The notes under the pieces: model-generated | The model's input: only the letters and a program-made list of their open reading frames with translations | Told to the model about the DNA's origin: nothing | Databases searched by the model: none | Assembly: GCF_020215705.1 (NCBI RefSeq) | Contig: NZ_JAIWNB010000014.1 | Location: forward strand, 209,203 to 273,202 | DNA from: Nonomuraea aurantiaca | GTDB lineage: Bacteria > Actinomycetota > Actinomycetes > Streptosporangiales > Streptosporangiaceae | Direction of reading: 5' to 3' | Length of the DNA stretch: 64,000 nt | Shown: positions 58,757-64,000 of the stretch, in pieces | Layout: each line of letters begins with the position of its first letter | How positions within the stretch are numbered: the stretch's first letter is position 1 | Position numbers and translations under genes: made by a program

Positions 58757-61700
58757 AGCGACCAGGGCTCTTCTTCTTCTCGTTCCATTGGGTGATCGCG
58801 AACAGGGCCGTGAGCTGCGCCTTGTCGGCCGCCCGGTGGTAGAGGTGGTCGGCCAGCTCCAGATAGGACGAGTAGTCCAGGCGCCTGCGGTGCTCAGTAT
58901 GGTTGCCGGCGACGTCCTTTTCGTGGTGGTTGAGCGGGAACTGGTCGTCGCCGAGCCGCAGCGCCAGCCCCACCGTTCCCAGCGCCAGTTTGATCTGCGT
59001 CTGGATGACGCCGAAGTAGTTTCTGTTCACCAGACTCAGCAGCCGCTGGTAGAAGGCGGGGATGTGGTCGAACGCGGAAGTGTCCACGTGGATGTGGCCT
59101 CCCGTGCTCGGCGTCGCCACGCCGCCGTGCGACTTGATGATCTCGCACACGAGCTGGATGCTTTCCCACGTGCGCGGCGTGTCGTACAGCGGTGGTGAGA
59201 CGAGCTCTCCGGCGACGGATACGTCCTGTTCCAGCCGCCAGCCGTTGTCGCCCTCGTAGTAGCCGCCGTCGTGGCCGGTGTGATACGGGTGTGTCCACGG
59301 ATCCCGAGTCAGCCCCGCGTCGTACAGGTCGCGAGCGATGGCCTGGTTGATCGCGTCCTGGTGCGGCTTGAGCGACTCGGGCAGGTCGTACTCTATCTCC
59401 CTGCCGAACTTGAACCCGGTCCCGGGCGCGGCCAGTCCGCCGGTGGCGTCCTCGGTCAGGTAGGGCACGACCGGCTCGCCGCGCTCCGCCCGCGCGAACG
59501 CCTCCGCGAGGTCGCGTTCGAACGCCTCGGGGTTCCAGCGATAGGACACCTCCGGCTCGCGGGGCCGGCTGTCCCAGGCACGGGCGCGGGCCTCCAGCGC
59601 ACGAGCGTGCTCCGCCGCTCGACCGAGTGCTCCAGGCCGAGGTCGCCCGCCAGCTTCCGCAGAGGATCGAGGACCCATGCCGGGGCGTCGCCCTGCGAGC
59701 CCACGATCCGGTCCATGCGCGCCAGTGCACTCGTTGCGGGCTCGCCGAGACTGGTCGCGTACCGGTCGGACACCCGCAGCCTCGCCCAGGTGCCCGGGGT
59801 GGTGTCCATGTATCCCCGCAGCGCCTCCACCAGCGCCGCCCGGTCAGGAGCGCCCACCGGGTCGAAGCCGAGCCGCTGCGCGCGCTCGGCCACGTGGGCG
59901 AGGCGGCCGATCCGGTCGCCGAGGCGCAGCTCGCGCGACAGTCCGAGCAGAGGGTCCAGCGGGGGACGCGGCGCGCCGTCGCCGACGATGACGCGGTCCA
60001 TCCGGCCCATGAGCGCTGCCTTCGCCGGGTCCAGGCCCGCTTCGGGGAATCGCTCGTCCATGACACGCACGTCCCAGCCGTCCATGTCGCGCTCGCGGTA
60101 CCGCGTGAGGCTCTCCACGAGCTCCGCGTGGGCCGCCCAGCCGGTCCGGGAGGGCACCGTGCGTGTCCACCTCCACGAGCATCTCGGAGAACGTCCGGAG
60201 CGCGTGCGCGAATCCCACCTCGGCCGCCAGGGTACGCAGCCGACCATCGGGCGCGACCGAGCGGAGCGCCCGGTCGGTACGGCTCATCGCCCGCGCGGCC
60301 GGGTCGCCGAGCCCGGCGATGGCGTGCTCGTCCGCGATCCGCAGCCCGTCCCACAGCTCGGAGTCGTTCTCCCGGGCCCGCAGCAGCTCGCGCACCAGGT
60401 CGTGCCGCCCTGCCACGCCCTGGACGTCCACGCCCCGCGCCTCGGCGTCCAGGAACAGGCGTCCTAAGTGATCAAGCGAGTAGAGCCCGAGGCGCAGGTC
60501 GAACGTGAGGCTGCGAAGCCGGTTGACCCGGATCTGGCGCGTGGTGCCGTTGGCGGAGCCGAGCGCCAGGTCCATCCGGCCGAGCGCCCGCGCGAGCCGG
60601 GAGGAGGGGCGCACGAGCTCCTCGCCGGCGAGCCACAGGCCGGGAAAAAGCAGTGGGTCCGTCTGCCGGTACCGCTCCAGCCGATCGATCAGGTCCCACC
60701 TGTCCGTCGCCCCGGCGGGATCGAATCCTAGCCACTGCGCCTCGTCGAAGACGCGTACCAGCCCGTCGAAGGCGGCAGGCATGCCCACGGCACGCGACAG
60801 CTTGTGGACGTGGGTGACCATGTCTCTCGTGGTGGGGTTGTGCATGGTGGAGGTCACGGTGCGGGCCATCGTCCCGAAGGTATGCGCGAACGCCTCGTCC
60901 GGCACCACGATCCGCAGCCTGCCCGCGACGCGGCGGCCCAAGGAGATCACGTCGGGATCCAGGGGCGGCGGGAGAGTGCCGTCCCGGTTGATGAGCTGGT
61001 CGATGCGGCCCCTGCCGTCGCCGTCCGCGTGGTGGGCTGCGGCGGGCGCGCCCTCGCGCGGTGCGGGGGCCCCGTCATGGGCGTTGGAGGCGCGGGCCGG
61101 GGGCGTGGTGCGCTGGCCGTCCGCAGCGGAGTGGGGCTCGGTGTGCCGGTCACCGCCTGGCGGCGTGGCGCGCTGGTCGCCGGTGCGGGCGGGTGGGGTG
61201 TCGCGGGCGCCGCCTCCGGGAGCGGTCTCCCCGCGGGGAGCGGGCGGTTCGTGTGCCGTGCCGATGGGGACGACAGGCCCGTCCTGGGCCTGGCCGGTCC
61301 GGGGGCCGCCCGCGCCGTGCCTGTCACCGGTGCGTCCGGGGGCGCCCTCCTGCCCGTCACCCACGCGTCCGGCGGCGAAGCCCGGCCCGTCGTCGGTCCC
61401 GTGCGCGGGGACGCCGCCGTGCCCGCCCGCCGTCCGCCCGGAGGCGACGTCCTGGGCGTGGGTCGCCGGCTCCGGAGCCGTGTTCACCGGATCCCGAGCC
61501 TGGTCGGGGGCGGCCGGGCGGTCCGAGCCCCGCACGACGACCCCGCCATCGCCCTGCTGCGAGCCAGCGGCGCGGTTCGACGCGCCGGATACGTGGCCCA
61601 GCACGCCCGCTTGGCCGTGCGCCACCGCCGCGGGCGCCGCACGGCCGCCGTTCACGACCGCGCCCCCGGCCGAGCCGTCCGCCTGTCCTTCTGCTGGACC

Positions 61701-61811
61701 GAGCGCCGGGCGAGCGACCTGGCCGGTCGGCTGGGTGTTCCCGGCCTGGCCGGGTGTGCCGTCGCCCGCCTTCGGGGCGACGGCAGCGGGCTCGTGGGCG
61801 GGGCCGGGCAA
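58749..61811 (-). pseudogene. Large repeat protein with C-terminal amidoligase-like domain; 5'-truncated and twice frameshifted
   Basis: Three pieces read as one protein: 61811 to about 60155 in one frame, about 60155 to 59630 shifted by +1, then back in the first frame to 58749. The N-terminal 270 residues are Pro/Gly/Ala-rich. A repeat of about 98 residues follows at least four times (core LGFDP-GA-DR---L---L--Y, then PA--A-RMDR-LGS); it continues smoothly across both frame changes. The C-terminus (about 240 residues) has FGREIEYDLPE, GWRLEQDVSV, GELVSPPLY and GGHIHVDTSAF, the pattern of 'putative amidoligase' enzymes of the glutamine-synthetase fold. The first possible start is TTG 61811, right beside an IS remnant. 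It is probably a decayed polymorphic secreted protein. Confidence 0.7.
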
Positions 61812-61891
61812 GGCCCGCGTGCCCGGGGACGGATTCCCCCTGAGATCCGAGGCGTTCCCGGACTGATGCCGGCGTCATCATCCGCGTGCCG

Positions 61892-61981
61892 GCACGCATC
61901 CTCGCGCTGACCGCTGCTATCTGGCCCAACGACAAGACCGGCCAGCCGATCACGCGATCCCTGATCGCATACGACCACTGA
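61892..61981 (+). mobile_element. Remnant of an IS5-like transposase C-terminus
   Basis: On the + strand a frame ends with ILALTAAIWPNDKTGQPI then TRSLIAYDH and a TGA at 61979-61981. The ending resembles that of IS5-family DDE transposases. The rest of the element is missing. It lies just beyond the truncated 5' end of the amidoligase gene, so the insertion or its decay likely removed that end. Confidence 0.65.
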
Positions 61982-62010
61982 CCGTAGCCAGACCCCTTGA
62001 CATCAATCAT

Positions 62011-62902
62011 CTAGGCGGTGTGCTCCGAGCACAGACAGCCGACCCCCTTCTCGATCCACTCCTGGCCGTCCCACTCCGGATGCCGCGCGATCATCAGGGC
62101 GGCCACCTCTTCGGCGATCGTCTCCTCGCTCATGGCCGAGTCGCGGCGTACCCAGGTCTCGTCACGCAGCAGCTGAAGATAGTCCCGTACGTCGGCCAGG
62201 AGCTGAGGCCCGCCCACGTCACCGTGGCCGGGCACCACCACCTGCGGGCTCTCGGCGGCCAGCCGGTCCATCACCGCCAGCCAGCGGATGCCCGACACGT
62301 CGGTGTCATGCGGCGGGAACCAGGGGAAGATGGCGAACTGCCCGGCCTCCACCAGATCACCGGTGAACATCACCCCCGCGTCCGGGACCGTGATCACCTG
62401 ATCGCCTTTGCTGTGCGCCCGGCCAGTGGCCCGCAACCGCACCACCCGACCGCCCAGATCCAGCGTGCTCATGGTCGTAGACCACATCGGGAGTCGCCAA
62501 TCGGACACCCTCAAGCCGGCGCGCGACCGACTCCCCGAGCCCCTTGAACATCTCGATATAGCCAGGCCCCCTCACCTTCAGGTCCTCGGCCTGCGCCCGG
62601 TTGATCAGGAACGTCGCCTCCCCGGCGAACACCTGAGCGCCGAACGCGTGCTCGGGATGAAAATGCGTCGTGGTCAGGTACAGCGTGCGCCCGTCGGCGA
62701 AGTCGGCCGCGAACTTCAGCACGGTTTCGGCATTCGCCGGGCCCATACCGGTATCGACGACAAGGACCGAATGCGTACCGCCGATGAGACCGATGTTCGG
62801 CACCAGCGGCACCCGCCGGTTCGGAATCACCACCAGATCGCGGGCAAGCTCCTGTACGTCCGTGACCTGCACAACGGGATCGGGCAACACAAATTCGGCC
62901 AT
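62011..62902 (-). pseudogene. Metallo-beta-lactamase-fold hydrolase, one frameshift
   Basis: Two frames make one MBL-fold protein. The 5' part (from ATG 62902, AGGAG before it) holds VVDTGMGPANAE, TTTHFHPEHAFG (HxHxEH variant of the metal-binding HxHxDH motif) and ends near VVYDHEH; the 3' part continues with TLDLGGRVVRLRATGRAHS, VMFTGDLVE and VVPGHGDVGGP. The frames differ by +1 near 62470. It may be a real pseudogene or a base-calling error. Divergent from the LysR gene at 63014, its likely regulator. Confidence 0.75.
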
Positions 62903-63013
62903 GCGGACTCCTCGGAAGCGGCAGATTCGGTCCCACCACTCCATCGCGAGACGCTGGAAGGCGTCCAACACCGATTCCGCACGCCCGATGCCGTACGGGT
63001 ATCGTCGCCGCTG

Positions 63014-63877
63014 ATGGACCTACGCACGCTGCGCTACTTCGTGGCCGTCGCCGAAGAGCTCCACTTCGGCCGCGCCGCCGTACGCCTGCACATGACACAG
63101 CCGCCACTGAGCAGGGCCATCAAGCAACTGGAGACCGACCTCGGCGCCGTCCTGCTGCACCGATCATCCACCGGAGTCTCGCTCACGCCGGCCGGAGCAG
63201 CACTCTACGACGAGGCGCGCACCCTGCTGGAGCAGGCCGACCAGGCCCGCACCAGGGTCGCCGCCGCAGCCGGCACGGCCACGATAACGATCGGCACCCT
63301 CGCCGACAGCGCCGAACAGGCCGGCACCCACCTCGCCGCCGCCTTTCGCCGGCGCCATCCCGGTTCGCACGTCCGCATCCGCGAAGCCGACTTCACCGAC
63401 CCGACCACCGGACTGCGCTCCGGCCTCGTCGATGTCGCCCTCACCCGGGCACCGTTCGACGAAACCGGCATCACCACCCACGTCCTGCGCTCCGACCCGG
63501 TGGGAGCGGTCCTACGCGCCGACGACCCGCTGGCCGGCCGTGACCACCTGCGCCTGAACGACCTCGCCGACCGCCGCTGGTTCCAGCTACCGGAAGGCAC
63601 CGACCCGGTCTGGCGGGCATTCTGGACCCACCCCATGGGCCTCGGCCAGGACGGCCCGGTGGTGCGAACCGTCCACGAGTGCCTGCAGGCGGTGCTGTGG
63701 AACGGCACCGTTGGGCTGACCACGCTCGCCCACGCCCTTCCGGAGGGTCTCGTCGCGGTTCCGCTGCTCGACATGCCGCCCAGCCGTCTTGTGGTCGCTT
63801 GGAACAGCACCGACGCCAGCCCGCTCATCCGCTCATTCACCCAAATCGCCGCCGCCGTCTACCGCCCTGCCACCTAG
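63014..63877 (+). CDS. LysR-family transcriptional regulator
   Basis: 287 residues. Winged helix-turn-helix (1-60): LRTLRYFVAVAEELHFGRAA, MTQPPLSRAIKQLE; effector-binding domain (about 90-287). No SD; TATCGT lies 8 bases before ATG 63014. Divergent from the MBL-fold gene by 111 bases, the classic LysR layout. The effector is unknown. An insertion sequence end begins directly after its TAG. Confidence 0.9.
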   Translation: MDLRTLRYFVAVAEELHFGRAAVRLHMTQPPLSRAIKQLETDLGAVLLHRSSTGVSLTPAGAALYDEARTLLEQADQARTRVAAAAGTATITIGTLADSAEQAGTHLAAAFRRRHPGSHVRIREADFTDPTTGLRSGLVDVALTRAPFDETGITTHVLRSDPVGAVLRADDPLAGRDHLRLNDLADRRWFQLPEGTDPVWRAFWTHPMGLGQDGPVVRTVHECLQAVLWNGTVGLTTLAHALPEGLVAVPLLDMPPSRLVVAWNSTDASPLIRSFTQIAAAVYRPAT

Positions 63878-64000
63878 TGCTGTGACCGGAAACGATCGCC
63901 GGGTTGGATGACGAGGCTTCAGGCTGCGGAAGTCAGAGGTCGGCCGCCCCAGCGGATGCCTTTCTCGCTTCGGATGCGGGCGCGTTCGCGGCGTTGGGCG
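63878..64000 (-). mobile_element. Insertion sequence, 3' end (transposase C-terminus, cut by the window edge)
   Basis: From the edge to the TGA at 63919-63921 the - strand reads AQRRERARIRSEKGIRWGG then RPLTSAA and stop, a C-terminus seen in actinobacterial DDE transposases. GTGCTGTGACCGG directly after the LysR stop (63877-63890) may be the terminal inverted repeat. The other end is outside the window. Confidence 0.6.

Noticed and set aside
61357..62010. 217-codon - strand frame over the IS remnant and amidoligase 5' end
   Set aside because: Arg/Gly-rich shadow composition; it overlaps the better-supported + strand transposase remnant and the Pro/Gly-rich frame.
1..64000. tRNA or rRNA genes, phage genes, complete integrases
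   Set aside because: No T-loop/anticodon-like clusters, rRNA segments or integrase motifs were seen on reading.

Overview
The window is high-GC actinobacterial DNA with dense genes, many GTG/TTG starts and many start codons without a Shine-Dalgarno sequence. A whiB developmental regulator, a complete set of coenzyme F420 genes (fbiA, fbiB, fbiC), two LCP wall-polymer ligases and several F420-type (LLM) oxidoreductases point to a filamentous actinomycete. The family Streptosporangiaceae (for example Nonomuraea) is my best guess; this is inference, with no marker gene in the window to prove it.

Region 1 (1-13.1 kb) is the conserved manB-whiB-fbiAB locus known from mycobacteria and streptomycetes. 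It holds a DUF2156 membrane protein, a CDF metal transporter, a tightly coupled operon (phosphomannomutase, Trm112-like protein, SIS isomerase), a DUF3499 gene divergent from a small metallopeptidase, whiB, a repeat-rich membrane protein, and fbiA-fbiB. Between the metallopeptidase and whiB sits a two-gene cassette that does not belong to the classical locus: a 48-codon Cys-free, charged peptide gene overlapping by one base a PIMT-type O-methyltransferase that carries the C-terminal extension of RiPP-tailoring methyltransferases. This is the layout of an imiditide (aspartimide-peptide) cluster and is the most interesting item here.

Region 2 (13.1-21.7 kb) has a secreted AA10 polysaccharide monooxygenase, a VWA/solute-binding membrane protein, fbiC, an AlkA-like glycosylase, a mannose-1-phosphate guanylyltransferase-type enzyme and a glycosyltransferase.

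Region 3 (21.7-34.4 kb) is envelope glycan machinery: two paralogous LPTM-type membrane proteins, a methyltransferase, glycosyltransferases, two large multi-spanning GT-C-like proteins, an LCP ligase and an acyltransferase-3 protein.

Region 4 (34.4-38.2 kb) is metabolic and regulatory: a MmyB-like regulator divergent from a zinc alcohol dehydrogenase, an acetoacetate-decarboxylase-family protein and a lone ABC ATPase.

Region 5 (38.2-49.8 kb) looks like a polyol-phosphate wall-polymer cluster: two glycosyltransferases, two CDP-alcohol phosphotransferases, a glycerol-1-phosphate dehydrogenase homologue, a nucleotidyltransferase, a fused cytidylyltransferase/reductase (CDP-ribitol type), a TagF/TagB-like polymerase and a second LCP ligase that could attach the product to peptidoglycan.

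Region 6 (49.8-64 kb) is accessory: STAS, GNAT and LLM genes, two lipoproteins, a TetR/TetX-like pair with a clear operator, ArsR/LLM genes, a large amidoligase-domain gene that is 5'-truncated beside an insertion-sequence remnant and carries two compensating frameshifts, a frameshifted metallo-beta-lactamase-fold gene, a LysR regulator, and the edge of an insertion sequence. No rRNA, tRNA or CRISPR array was seen.
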